DNA from: Chryseobacterium culicis
GTDB taxonomy: Bacteria > Bacteroidota > Bacteroidia > Flavobacteriales > Weeksellaceae
Direction of reading: 5' to 3'
Assembly: GCF_002979755.1 (NCBI RefSeq)
Contig: NZ_PCPP01000001.1
Span: 2,326,665 to 2,390,664, forward strand
DNA length: 64,000 nt
The position numbers were made by a program, and so were the translations under genes. The notes beneath the pieces were generated by a model that was not told where the DNA came from, made no database searches, and saw only the letters and a program-made list of their open reading frames with translations. Shown piece after piece: positions 16,907 to 26,519 of this stretch (position 1 is the first letter of the stretch; every line of letters begins with the position of its first letter).

Positions 16907-19900
16907 ATGAAAAAATTACTTACAATCTCTATACAGAAGAGATGGCTCATGCTTGCTCTCTTCCTTTTACTGGGGTTCTTTGGATATTATTCCTGGACCA
17001 GATTATCCATAGAAGCCTATCCTGATATTGCCGACGTAACTTCCCAGGTGGTAACACAGGTTCCGGGACTGGCCGCTGAAGAAGTAGAGCAGCAAATCAC
17101 CATTCCCTTAGAAAGATCACTGAACGGCCTTCCGGGAATGCATGTCATGCGCAGCAAAAGTACCTTCGGGCTATCCATTATCACTATGGTTTTTGATGAT
17201 GGCATAGATGATTACTGGGCACGCCAGCGTATTCAGGAAAGACTGACAGATGTGGATCTTCCTTATGGTGCACAGCCCGGATTAGATCCCCTCACCTCTC
17301 CTATCGGCGAAGTATATCGTTATATTATCGAAAGTAACAACCACAGCCTTCGGGAATTGACGGATTTGCAAAAATTTGTCATCATTCCTAGGATCAAACA
17401 GGTTTCAGGAATTGCTGATGTAACGAATTTCGGGGGAATTACCACCCAGTTTCAGATCGAACTGGATCCACATAAACTTGAACAGTATAGTCTTTCCCTC
17501 TCAGAAGTAACAGAAACGATTTCCAAAAACAATGTAAGTGCCGGAGGAAGTATGCTTCCCCGCGGAAATCTTGCCTATGTCATCCGCGGAATAGGATTGG
17601 TAAAAGATTTAAATGATCTTGGAAAAATTGTGGTAAAAACACAAAACGGGGTTCCTGTTTTTTTGAATGATGTAGGAACTCTGAAATACGGAAACCTGGA
17701 AAGAAAAGGAATTCTTGGCTACACAGACCGAAAACGTAATTATTCTGAAAGCGTGGAAGGAATTGTTCTTTTACTGAGAGGTCAAAACCCTTCACAAGTA
17801 CTGGAAGGAGTACATGAAGCGATTGAAGAACTAAATAACGAAACACTGCCTCTTGGTGTAAAGATCCATCCTTTCCTGGACAGAACAGACCTTGTAAAAA
17901 CTACCCTTACGACAGTTTCCCATACTCTTACTGAAGGAATTGTATTGGTTATTATTGTACTGATTGTATTTCTTGGAAGCTGGCGTGGAGCATTACTGGT
18001 AGCTATTACCATTCCGCTTTCTTTATTATTTGCTTTTATATTAATGCATTTCACCAATATTCCGGCCAACCTGCTTTCACTGGGAGCTATTGATTTTGGA
18101 ATCATTGTAGACGGAGCGATTGTCATGCTGGAAACCATCCTGAAGAAAAGGGAAGAAAATCCTGAAGAAACACTGGAAGAAAAAACGATAACCCAAAGAG
18201 TGATTGAAGTGGCAAAACCTATTTTCTTTTCAACCATTATTATCATTACAGCATACCTTCCATTATTCGCTTTTGAAAGAGTAGAAAAAAAATTATTTAC
18301 CCCCATGGCCTTTACTATAGGATATGCCCTGTTGGGAGCACTCGCCGTAGCATTGCTTCTGATTCCGGGATTAGCGTACGTAATCTATCGCAAACCCCAG
18401 AAGATCTATCACAATAAATGGCTGGAGAAAGTAAGTACCGCCTATGGAAAGAGCATTGAAAAAATAATGCAGGCTCCCAAAAGAGTTATGATTCCTATTA
18501 CAATCGTCTTGGTATCTGCCGGAATTCTTTCCTACAATGTCGGAAAAGACTTCCTTCCGGAGCTGGATGAAGGTTCTATCTGGCTTCAGGTACAGCTGCC
18601 ACCCGGAATTTCTTTAGCTAAATCAAAAGAAATGAGTGACACCTTACGTGCCCGCACTTTAAAACATCCTGAAATTACTTATATGATGGTTCAGGCTGGT
18701 CGAAATGATGACGGTACCGACCCATGGACTGCTTCCCACTTTGAAGTGTCTATCGGTATAAAACCCTACAGCGAATGGCCTGCAGGAAAAACAAAAGCAG
18801 ACCTCATCAAAGAACTTGCAGCAGATTATAAAGATATGCCGGGATTCACCGTAGGATTTTCCCAGCCTATGATTGACGGAGTAATGGATAAAATCTCAGG
18901 AGCTCACAGCGAATTAGTAGTAAAGGTGTATGGAGAAGATTTTAAAGAAACCAGACGTATTGCCGAAAATGTATTGTCTACTTTAAACCAAATTCCGGGT
19001 TCGGCAGACCTTGCCATAGATCAGGAACCGCCATTGCCTCAATTACAGATTATTGCTAACAGAGACAAAATTGCTCAGTATGGCTTGAATGTAGCTGATG
19101 TTGCCGACCTTATTGAAGTGGCATTGGGAGGAAAAGCCATTTCTCAGATTTTCATTGGCAATAAAGTCTATGATATTTCATGTCGTTATACTGAAGACAG
19201 CCGTGATACTCCGGATAAAATCGGAAATCTGATGCTTACCTCAGCTTCCGGAGCTAAAATTCCTTTATCTCAGGTAGCAGAAGTGAAATTGAGTACTGGT
19301 GAAAGTACCATTACTAGAGAAATGAACAAACGACACCTTACCGTTAAGCTGAACTTAAGAGGAACGGATCTTTCTTCATTTTTGAAAAAAGCACAGGACA
19401 AAATTGAAAAAGACATCCAATATGACCATGAGAAATACCAGATCAAATGGGGTGGACAGTTTGAAAATCAAAACAGGGCTTATTCCAGATTGGCATTTAT
19501 TGTTCCGCTGGCATTGGCAATTATGTTCTTGTTATTGTATGGTGCATTTGGAGACTTCAGACAGGCTTTGGTACTGATGTCTATTGTTCCACTGGCATTA
19601 TTTGGCGGAATGCTGGCACTCAACATACGGGGAATGTCCTTGAATGTATCTTCGGCAGTAGGATTTATCGCATTGTTCGGAGTTGCCATTCAGAATGGAG
19701 TTATTATGATTTCTCATATCAACGATCTGCGCAAGAAAGGATATGATCTGAAACAGGCTGCCATCAAAGGAGCAAAAGACCGTTTCAGACCTGTATTGAT
19801 GACCGCAACGGTGGCTGTAATTGGATTATTCCCAGCTTCACTGGCTACAGGCATCGGTTCGGATGTACAGCGTCCACTGGCAACGGTAATTGTCTACGGG

Positions 19901-20002
19901 TTAATGTTCTCTACTATTTTAACACTTTTCGTGCTGCCGGCTATTTATTTTATGGCTGAACGCCGCCACGAAAAACAAAATTTGAAATCAGATGAAAATT
20001 AA
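16907..20002 (+). CDS. czcA: heavy-metal efflux RND pump, CzcA-like
   Basis: 1031 residues, the usual length. Twelve membrane helices and two large periplasmic loops are visible by reading. The TM4 signature is DFGIIVDGAIVMLE (396-409), the DFG...D...E pattern of the divalent-cation (Zn/Co/Cd/Ni) HME-RND branch; Cu/Ag CusA pumps carry a different TM4 motif. PGISLAKSKEM and GVAIQNGVIMISHINDLRKKG are further family marks. It exports metal ions from periplasm or cytoplasm using proton flow, together with the adaptor before it and the TolC-like protein after it, whose start overlaps its end by 11 bases. Confidence 0.93.
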   Translation: MKKLLTISIQKRWLMLALFLLLGFFGYYSWTRLSIEAYPDIADVTSQVVTQVPGLAAEEVEQQITIPLERSLNGLPGMHVMRSKSTFGLSIITMVFDDGIDDYWARQRIQERLTDVDLPYGAQPGLDPLTSPIGEVYRYIIESNNHSLRELTDLQKFVIIPRIKQVSGIADVTNFGGITTQFQIELDPHKLEQYSLSLSEVTETISKNNVSAGGSMLPRGNLAYVIRGIGLVKDLNDLGKIVVKTQNGVPVFLNDVGTLKYGNLERKGILGYTDRKRNYSESVEGIVLLLRGQNPSQVLEGVHEAIEELNNETLPLGVKIHPFLDRTDLVKTTLTTVSHTLTEGIVLVIIVLIVFLGSWRGALLVAITIPLSLLFAFILMHFTNIPANLLSLGAIDFGIIVDGAIVMLETILKKREENPEETLEEKTITQRVIEVAKPIFFSTIIIITAYLPLFAFERVEKKLFTPMAFTIGYALLGALAVALLLIPGLAYVIYRKPQKIYHNKWLEKVSTAYGKSIEKIMQAPKRVMIPITIVLVSAGILSYNVGKDFLPELDEGSIWLQVQLPPGISLAKSKEMSDTLRARTLKHPEITYMMVQAGRNDDGTDPWTASHFEVSIGIKPYSEWPAGKTKADLIKELAADYKDMPGFTVGFSQPMIDGVMDKISGAHSELVVKVYGEDFKETRRIAENVLSTLNQIPGSADLAIDQEPPLPQLQIIANRDKIAQYGLNVADVADLIEVALGGKAISQIFIGNKVYDISCRYTEDSRDTPDKIGNLMLTSASGAKIPLSQVAEVKLSTGESTITREMNKRHLTVKLNLRGTDLSSFLKKAQDKIEKDIQYDHEKYQIKWGGQFENQNRAYSRLAFIVPLALAIMFLLLYGAFGDFRQALVLMSIVPLALFGGMLALNIRGMSLNVSSAVGFIALFGVAIQNGVIMISHINDLRKKGYDLKQAAIKGAKDRFRPVLMTATVAVIGLFPASLATGIGSDVQRPLATVIVYGLMFSTILTLFVLPAIYFMAERRHEKQNLKSDEN

Positions 20003-21257
20003 AGTTCATATTATCATATTATCTATAGTATGGTTTAGTATTACAGAGATAAAGGCACAGGAAAAAGAGCTTTTGCAATTTGAAGAATACCTGAGTCTTG
20101 TGGGAAATAAAAATCTTGGATATGCTTCTCAAAAATACAATGTAAGTATGGCTGAGGCTGCCATTCAGACCGCTAATATGTTTCCTGATCCCCAATTGGA
20201 AATGGAAACCACCAATAATGGAGTGAATCAAAATATGGGATATGTATATGGGGCATCAATGGGATGGACGCTTGAATTGGGTGGTAAAAGAAAAGCACGG
20301 GTAAATCTGGCCAGAAACCAATCTGAACTGAGCAAAATACAACTGCAGGATTTCTTCAGGAATCTTCGTGCAGATGCCAGTTTAGGATATATTGATGCTT
20401 TAAAATCAAAAGCTTTGCTTGAAGTACAGCAGGATTCTTATAAAAACATGCAGCAACTGGCAAAGTCCGACAGTATCCGTTACCGTTTGGGAACCATATC
20501 GTTAGTCACGTCCAAACAGAGTAAATTGGAAGCGGCTTCTTTACTCAATGAAGTATATCAGGCTGAGAGTGCGGAACAACAGGCTCTCACCAGTTTATCA
20601 GTCTTTCTTGGCGACAGCAAGATAACAAACAGAGATGTGGCCGGAGATTTTAATACCTTCAACAGGGATTTCAGTATTGACGATCTAACCTTACAAGCTT
20701 TGAATGAAAGAGCCGATTTATTGGCAGCAAGACAAAATACAGAAGTAGCTAAAAGCCAGATCAATCTTGAAAAAGCCAACCGTATTATCGACTTAGGCAT
20801 CAGCGCGGGAGCGGAACGTCATACAGAAGCGACCAACGAAATTGCACCTTCCCCTACCGTAAATGCTGTAAAAATGGGTATCAGTATTCCTTTGAAATTT
20901 TCCAACAGAAGAAATGCAGGATTGAAGATTGCAGAAATGGCACATTCTCAGGCAGAAGTTGAATACAAACAAATTGAACAAAGTATAAAAGCTGAAGTGA
21001 TGCAGGCCTATCAGCAATATACAGCAACTCAGAAACAGCTCAGACAGTTCCAAAACGGGATGCTTTCAGAAGCACAAAGCATCTTGGAAGGAATTACCTA
21101 CAGCTACAAAAGAGGAGAAAGCTCTATTCTGGAAGTACTGAATGCCCAAAGAACTTACAATAATGTCCGAAAAGATTATTATCAGGCTCTTGCAGATAAT
21201 GCCGCTGCTTTGATTGAGCTTGAACGGAAAGCAGGAATCTGGGATATTCATTTTTAG
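19992..21257 (+). CDS. TolC-family outer-membrane efflux channel (CzcC/CusC type)
   Basis: 421 residues with a cleavable signal peptide (ends about residue 22, EIKAQ). Two repeats of long coiled helices follow (e.g. MSEAEAAIQTANM-like region near 48 and SYKRGESSILEVLNAQRTYN near 365-385), typical of outer-membrane efflux proteins. It completes the tripartite pump with the two preceding gene products. The start overlaps the pump gene by 11 bases, showing translational coupling, and it is the last gene of the mgtC-czcB-czcA-czcC operon. Confidence 0.9.
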   Translation: MKIKVHIIILSIVWFSITEIKAQEKELLQFEEYLSLVGNKNLGYASQKYNVSMAEAAIQTANMFPDPQLEMETTNNGVNQNMGYVYGASMGWTLELGGKRKARVNLARNQSELSKIQLQDFFRNLRADASLGYIDALKSKALLEVQQDSYKNMQQLAKSDSIRYRLGTISLVTSKQSKLEAASLLNEVYQAESAEQQALTSLSVFLGDSKITNRDVAGDFNTFNRDFSIDDLTLQALNERADLLAARQNTEVAKSQINLEKANRIIDLGISAGAERHTEATNEIAPSPTVNAVKMGISIPLKFSNRRNAGLKIAEMAHSQAEVEYKQIEQSIKAEVMQAYQQYTATQKQLRQFQNGMLSEAQSILEGITYSYKRGESSILEVLNAQRTYNNVRKDYYQALADNAAALIELERKAGIWDIHF

Positions 21258-21265
21258 AAAGGAAG

Positions 21266-21486
21266 AGGGAAGCTGGAGGATGGAAGTTTCTGCAAGTCGA
21301 TGGATAAATACACACCATTTAATTAACTTTTAAATATTTATCAAGCTCATCATGAAATGACAATTGGAGATTCTAAAATACAAATACTACCTCCAGCTTC
21401 AGACTTCCAGCTTCCAACAATTAAACGATAATCAGTGATTCTAAAAATACAAATACTACCTCCAGCTTCAAACTTCCAGCTTCCAG
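21266..21486. repeat. dispersed CTTCCAGCTTCC/GGAAGCTGG repeat cluster
   Basis: A direct repeat of about 48 bp (21369-21415 and 21438-21486, core ACAAATACTACCTCCAGCTT) lies downstream of an inverted arm at 21266-21290 (AGGGAAGCTGGAGGATGGAA). A related arm occurs at 5480-5507. This looks like a degenerate intergenic repeat family. Confidence 0.6.
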
Positions 21487-21489
21487 CAT

Positions 21490-21530
21490 AAAAAAAGCTC
21501 TGAAATCAAATAGATTTCAGAGCTTTTTTT
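21490..21530. terminator. bidirectional terminator
   Basis: A perfect 12-bp stem AGCTCTGAAATC / GATTTCAGAGCT (21496-21507 with 21513-21524) is flanked by A and T runs. It serves the czc operon (+) and the DUF1801 gene (-). Confidence 0.92.
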
Positions 21531-21984
21531 ATTTCTTATACTGAGATTCATAAATTTTGATCCAATCATCAGCAGTCATTTTTTTACTGAGTTCAGCAAT
21601 CAGCTCAAATGGAATATCTTCTACTTTTTTAAAACGTACGCAGGATTTACCCATATCCAGCTTTTTTTTGGAGTGTTTAGGATATTCTGCCACAAACCAG
21701 TCGAGAAGTTCCGGTGTGGAATACAGTCCCATATGATACAATGCTATAAAATTCTTCTGAGAAGCTACGCTTAAAAATGGCAGTGGAGTTCCCGGTGTAC
21801 AGTGATAACCTGCAGGATATGTTTTCAAAGGAACAACCCAACCTACCATACCATAATTTGTGGCTTCTTCGAAACCTTTAGGAAGGTTGTCATTCACCGT
21901 ATCATAAAGCTTTTTGAAGGCTTCCTGTCTTTCTTCAGGAATTTTTGAGATATAATCCTCTATGGAAACTGACTGAATCTGCAT
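21529..21984 (-). CDS. DUF1801 (YdhG-like) protein
   Basis: 151 residues. The reading SVEDYISKIPEERQ-like N-terminus (SIEDYISKIPEERQEAF), PKGFEEATNYGMVGWVVP and FIALYHMG, then DMGKSCVRFKK, matches the DUF1801/YdhG family of small cytoplasmic proteins whose fold resembles frataxin-like domains. Function is not known. It is monocistronic, between two terminators. Confidence 0.82.
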   Translation of the reverse strand: MQIQSVSIEDYISKIPEERQEAFKKLYDTVNDNLPKGFEEATNYGMVGWVVPLKTYPAGYHCTPGTPLPFLSVASQKNFIALYHMGLYSTPELLDWFVAEYPKHSKKKLDMGKSCVRFKKVEDIPFELIAELSKKMTADDWIKIYESQYKK

Positions 21985-22038
21985 ATGGTAATTTTTTCTA
22001 AAATACGATTATTTTAGATTATTATTCAAACAAATCAT

Positions 22039-22070
22039 AAAAAAAGGCAGCCACACGAATGCAACTGCCT
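22039..22070 (-). terminator. terminator of the large T9SS cargo gene
   Basis: AGGCAG (22045-22050) pairs with CTGCCT (22065-22070), and on the minus strand a T run follows. Confidence 0.75.
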
Positions 22071-22095
22071 ACAGAAATTATTAACTCAAAAAATT

Positions 22096-24588
22096 TTATT
22101 TCTTAATGGCTTTCACTGTTGATTTTGAGCCATCTTTAAAGTTCATCGTCACTAAATATAAACCAGCGTTCAATTCAGCTAACTGAAGTTCTGTAGTTGG
22201 GTTATCAATAGTTTTCACTACTCTTCCCGCTACATCTGTAACAGTTACAGATTTAACATCTTTGATATCTGCAATATGAAGAACATCTCTGAAAGGATTA
22301 GGATATACATTCACTTCTTTTTTCTTCAGATGGGTTTCTGAAGTTGATAATGAAGTAGCTACTTCAAAGGTAAAATCAATGAATTCTCCTCTTGAGATAG
22401 CTGAACAAGGGTTTGATGGTGCTGTACTGTTATAATCAGTTACTACTCTCATTCTATAACTTCCAAGAGGTGTTCCTGCAGGTACAGTAATCGTTCCGGA
22501 AGCATTTGTTATATAAGTGTTGGTAACAAACATTCTTTCTGAAGCTTCAAAAGTCAGATTATTATTCCAGTCTACCCAAACTGCAATTCCACATGTAGGG
22601 CCTCCTGCAGTGAAAGACACTGAAGTGTCAGATCCCGGAGCATTGATGATCTTGTTATTGCTTGCTATTAAATTTTGATATCCACCTGCAATACTTGAAC
22701 CGGATGAATACGTCATATTTACCAATCCTCCGGTAGAACTGAAGTCAGACAGCCATGAGTTCTGTGAAGTAGATGAAGGCAGACAGTAGCCTGTTCTGAA
22801 TGCTGTAACATCACTCCAGATACTTTTGTCACTAGCACTACATGCAGATCTTACCCATGCATAGTAATTCGTATCTGTAGATAGAGAGCTCAGCGGTGCT
22901 GAAGTCGTAGCAGAAGTTGCAGAGTTGGAAGCGTTCAAAACAGTAGATGCATCAGGTGCAGTATTTGTTGTACTGTAATATACTTCATATCCGTTGGCAG
23001 GAGCAGAAGCTGGTGCCGTCCAACCGATCGTTGCTGTATTCATTGTCACGTTTGATGATGTAACAGCAGTTGGCTCAAGACAAGAAGGAATATTCTGAAC
23101 CGTAATATTATCAATATAAATAGAACGTGAAGAACCTCCCAATCCATGTTTAAATGCCAATTGCAAATCAGAACCTACAGGAATATTAACGGTATATTGG
23201 GTATGAGTAGTAGTTAAGGTAATAGGAGCTCCAATCTGTGTAAAAGAAGCCGGATCTGCAGGATTCGAAAGTGTTCCCACTAATAATGTATAATTACTTC
23301 CCCCCGCTTTTGCATAAAATCTTACACGCTTCGTACCATCTGAAAGGTTTATAGTAGGAGGAGCCACTAACATTTGGCTGCCTGTAGTCCCACTTGAATT
23401 ATTCATATAATAAGAATTAGGTGCTGAATAGCTATTGGATGCCGCTACATATCCATACCCTGCAAATGAGGTACTTTCCAGATATGCCCAACAGCTTGGA
23501 GCATTCGTATTTGAAGTGGAACCTGTACTTGTTGTATCAAAGTTTTCTGTATAAGGAACCGTGAAAGTAGAACAAGCCGTTTTAAATGTTCCTGCAAAAG
23601 ACCATACACTTTGGCTGGTAGCAGTATTACAATTGGATCTCACCCAATAATAATAGGTGGTATTTGAATTAAGACTTCCAATAGTTGTACTTGTACCTGT
23701 TATCCCCGGATAAGTAGGCGTTACTGAACCCGATGGTATTGTGTTTGAAGTACTGTGGTATACATCATAACTGGCAGCACTACCTGTCCATGAAACTAAA
23801 GCTGAGTTGGCTGTGATTCCGGAAACGGCCTGCAATACAGGAGGTGCACAATCAGAATAGGCATCTGCTGAAAAAGCAAAAATATTCGGTATCCCTGAAC
23901 CACTAACTTTAGTTACTGTTACACTTTGTACTAGTTTTGCCTGATTTGCTGCATCTATTGCCAATTCAGCTTGATATAATCTTGGATTGGTTCCACCTTC
24001 AGGAGAAGGCACATCATCACCACTGGCTGGAGTAGCCCCCGGCTTTTTAATTCTTCCTATTCCCTGTATCGCAAAATTAGATCCATTATACCAGTCTGAA
24101 AGACTTATACTTGAAAATGTCTGTGAACTGCCGTCGGTAAAATTAACCACTACACTTACCGTAGAAGTACCACTTCCACTTACAGCAAGCATATAGAGTT
24201 TGATTGCGGCCTTTGGTGTTGTAAATGCCAAAGTTCCGTTATCACTGGTTGCAGCCAATCTTAAAGAATTATTTGCATTTAAACTTGCCAGCTGGAAACT
24301 TAATCCGGGAGTTGTTCCCACTACAGAATTAATGAGCCCATCTACAGGAATACCATACGTAATTGCTGCACTTGTAGAGGTCAGCTGAAAATCTTTCGCT
24401 ACAAAAGCGTATGAAACTCCATCTACGTCATTATTTGTAGAAATTGTTGAAGAACCGATACCGTTTGCAATTACATCAGCGGTTAAGCCTGAAGCAATCG
24501 GCATGGTTTGATAATTTTGAGCCATGAGTACACTGGCTGAAAACAGAGCGATAGCAGGTACCACTCTAGAAAATAAATTTATTGCCAT
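22096..24588 (-). CDS. secreted T9SS cargo protein with Fn3 and GEVED domains
   Basis: 830 residues from ATG 24588 (MAINLFSRVVPAIALFSASV, signal peptide ending LMAQ). The open frame reaches 24669 but the extra 27 residues would displace the signal peptide. After an N-terminal beta domain come an Fn3 domain (about 265-355), an adhesin-like jelly-roll (PYTENFDTT, about 360-510), a second Fn3 (about 515-605) and a GEVED domain (VDWNNNLTFEASE, about 670-720). It ends in a type A T9SS sorting domain (VNVYPNPFRDVLHI to the end). No catalytic motif is seen; surface adhesion is a guess. Confidence 0.85.
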   Translation of the reverse strand: MAINLFSRVVPAIALFSASVLMAQNYQTMPIASGLTADVIANGIGSSTISTNNDVDGVSYAFVAKDFQLTSTSAAITYGIPVDGLINSVVGTTPGLSFQLASLNANNSLRLAATSDNGTLAFTTPKAAIKLYMLAVSGSGTSTVSVVVNFTDGSSQTFSSISLSDWYNGSNFAIQGIGRIKKPGATPASGDDVPSPEGGTNPRLYQAELAIDAANQAKLVQSVTVTKVSGSGIPNIFAFSADAYSDCAPPVLQAVSGITANSALVSWTGSAASYDVYHSTSNTIPSGSVTPTYPGITGTSTTIGSLNSNTTYYYWVRSNCNTATSQSVWSFAGTFKTACSTFTVPYTENFDTTSTGSTSNTNAPSCWAYLESTSFAGYGYVAASNSYSAPNSYYMNNSSGTTGSQMLVAPPTINLSDGTKRVRFYAKAGGSNYTLLVGTLSNPADPASFTQIGAPITLTTTHTQYTVNIPVGSDLQLAFKHGLGGSSRSIYIDNITVQNIPSCLEPTAVTSSNVTMNTATIGWTAPASAPANGYEVYYSTTNTAPDASTVLNASNSATSATTSAPLSSLSTDTNYYAWVRSACSASDKSIWSDVTAFRTGYCLPSSTSQNSWLSDFSSTGGLVNMTYSSGSSIAGGYQNLIASNNKIINAPGSDTSVSFTAGGPTCGIAVWVDWNNNLTFEASERMFVTNTYITNASGTITVPAGTPLGSYRMRVVTDYNSTAPSNPCSAISRGEFIDFTFEVATSLSTSETHLKKKEVNVYPNPFRDVLHIADIKDVKSVTVTDVAGRVVKTIDNPTTELQLAELNAGLYLVTMNFKDGSKSTVKAIKK

Positions 24589-24786
24589 TTTAATCACATT
24601 TGTGGCGAAATTTAGTAAAAATAACAATACAAAAAAGTTTTTTTTAAACAAAAAATAAAATAATTTCAAAAAAGGTCAAATATCAATATTTCACATACAC
24701 AAAAATTATCAGAAGTAAAAAAAAATTAAAGAACATTCTCCTATTTCTTAATTGACTCTTAATTTTATTATTGAGAAATTAAATCC

Positions 24787-24794
24787 TATTTTTG
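24787..24794 (+). promoter_or_regulatory. predicted -7 box for the aminotransferase-murB operon
   Basis: TATTTTTG matches TAnnTTTG, 20 bases before ATG 24815. Confidence 0.5.
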
Positions 24795-24814
24795 TCATAC
24801 AAATTTTTTGAACA

Positions 24815-26020
24815 ATGCCGAATATTTCAAACAGAGCACTGCATATGCCGCCATCGCCGGTAAGAAAACTGGTTCCCTTTGCGTTACAAGCAAAACAGAA
24901 AGGAATAAAAGTATATCACCTTAATATCGGGCAGCCTGATATTGAAACTCCGGAAACAGCGTTAAATGCTTTAAAAAACATCGATTTAAAAGTATTGGAA
25001 TATGCGCTTTCTGAAGGAAATATTGAATACAGAAAAGCCCTTACAGAATACTACCATTCATTAGGTTTCTCAGATCTTACCCCTGATAACTTTATTGTTA
25101 CCAATGGAGGTTCTGAAGCCCTGAACTTTGCCATCTCTACTTTATGTGATGAAGGGGATGAAGTGATTATTCCTGAGCCTTACTATGCCAACTACAACGG
25201 TTTCACCAGCACATTTGATGTGAATGTAGTAGCAGTACCTTCTACAATTGACACAGGTTTTGCTTTGCCACCTGTTGAAGAATTCGAGAAAAAAATTACA
25301 GAAAAAACAAGAGCAATCATTATCTGTAACCCTGGAAACCCTACCGGATATCTTTATACGCGTGAGGAGCTTCAGAAACTTGCAGAAATTGCTTTGAAAT
25401 ACGATATTGTAATCATCTCTGATGAAGTATACAGAGAATATGTATATGACGGAAAGCAGCAGATCTCCATGCTTGATTTCCCTGAATTAGCGGAAAACTG
25501 TATCATCATTGATTCAGAATCCAAGCGTTACTCTATGTGTGGAGTAAGAATCGGATGTATGGTGACCCGTTCCAACAAGATCCGTAATGCAGCTATGCTT
25601 TTTGCACAGGCAAGATTAAGCCCGGTTCTTTTGGGACAAATTGCAGCAACAGCAGCACACCAGAACGATGGTCCTTATATCAGAGCAGTAAGAGAAGAAT
25701 ATACCCACAGAAGAAATGTATTGGTAGATCTTTTAAATGCTATTCCTGGAGTTATCTGCCCTAAACCAAGAGGTGCTTTCTACTGTGTTGCAGAGCTTCC
25801 GGTAGATGATACTGAAAAATTTGCTCAGTGGCTGCTTGAAAAATACGCTCTTAATAACGAAACCATCATGGTTGCCCCTGCAGGAGGGTTCTACAGCGAC
25901 CCTGAATTAGGTAAGAAACAGGTGAGAATTGCCTATGTTCTGAAAGAAGAAGATTTAAAAAGAAGTGCTGAAATTCTGAAAGAAGCTTTAAAGAAGTACA
26001 GAGAAGAATTCAGTCTGTAA
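24815..26020 (+). CDS. PLP-dependent aminotransferase, class I/II
   Basis: 401 residues of fold-type I. TNGGSEALNFAI (about 102) binds the cofactor phosphate, and NPGNPTGYLYT (about 171) holds the conserved Asn. ISDEVYREYVYDG (about 205) holds the Asp and Tyr contacting the pyridine ring. SESKRYSMCGVRIGCMV (about 235) holds the PLP lysine, and a late Arg in KKQVRIAYV binds substrate carboxylate. This is the aspartate/aromatic type of aminotransferase; the exact amino acid cannot be told. It is followed 10 bases later by a small lipoprotein gene and then murB, probably one operon. Confidence 0.92.
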   Translation: MPNISNRALHMPPSPVRKLVPFALQAKQKGIKVYHLNIGQPDIETPETALNALKNIDLKVLEYALSEGNIEYRKALTEYYHSLGFSDLTPDNFIVTNGGSEALNFAISTLCDEGDEVIIPEPYYANYNGFTSTFDVNVVAVPSTIDTGFALPPVEEFEKKITEKTRAIIICNPGNPTGYLYTREELQKLAEIALKYDIVIISDEVYREYVYDGKQQISMLDFPELAENCIIIDSESKRYSMCGVRIGCMVTRSNKIRNAAMLFAQARLSPVLLGQIAATAAHQNDGPYIRAVREEYTHRRNVLVDLLNAIPGVICPKPRGAFYCVAELPVDDTEKFAQWLLEKYALNNETIMVAPAGGFYSDPELGKKQVRIAYVLKEEDLKRSAEILKEALKKYREEFSL

Positions 26021-26030
26021 AATATATCCT

Positions 26031-26516
26031 ATGCCGACAACAAAAAAACTCCATCTGAAAATTCTGTTTTCGATTCTTTTGCTGTCGGCATTTTTTTCAT
26101 GTGATTCCAAAAAGACAGAACAGTCGGCACCCCCTAGAAATCCACACGAAATTACATTCATCAGTGTATCTGATATTGGGGGAAGCCTTGGAAATTACAG
26201 AATTATCAAAGCCACAAAAGATTCTGTTTTTGCAGAAAAAGGGATAACAGCCCAACAAAGCCATAAAGCATGGGCATCTGCCATCAATCCCGAAGTCTGG
26301 AAAAAACTTGTATCATCAGTCCATATTGTAGATCTTGATCATATAAAAAGTTCTCCCAGCCAACAGTCTGTAGACGGAATAGATGAAACATTCCAGATCC
26401 GGACTCCGAAAAAATCCCATATTTATGTAAATGCTTATGCAGACACTTTACATTACAAACAGCTACAGCAACTTAAAGAACAACTAGACAAGATTCTTCC
26501 CAAAGAATACAAATAA
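26031..26516 (+). CDS. small lipoprotein of unknown function
   Basis: 161 residues. A signal peptide with lipobox LSAFFSC gives lipidated Cys24. The mature part contains ISVSDIGGSLGNYRI and KKLVSSVHIVDLDHIKSSPS, and a lysine-rich helical end. No family is recognised; homologues next to murB are expected in relatives. The position between an aminotransferase (10 bases before) and murB (3 bases after) suggests co-transcription, but not a function. Confidence 0.75.
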   Translation: MPTTKKLHLKILFSILLLSAFFSCDSKKTEQSAPPRNPHEITFISVSDIGGSLGNYRIIKATKDSVFAEKGITAQQSHKAWASAINPEVWKKLVSSVHIVDLDHIKSSPSQQSVDGIDETFQIRTPKKSHIYVNAYADTLHYKQLQQLKEQLDKILPKEYK

Positions 26517-26519
26517 AAC

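Noticed and set aside
17782..18306. 174-residue antisense ORF inside czcA
   Set aside because: Lies wholly within a well-supported RND pump gene and shows no motif of its own.
24589..24669. 27-residue N-terminal extension of the large T9SS cargo protein
   Set aside because: A normal signal peptide starts at ATG 24588; the extension would place a second hydrophobic stretch before it.
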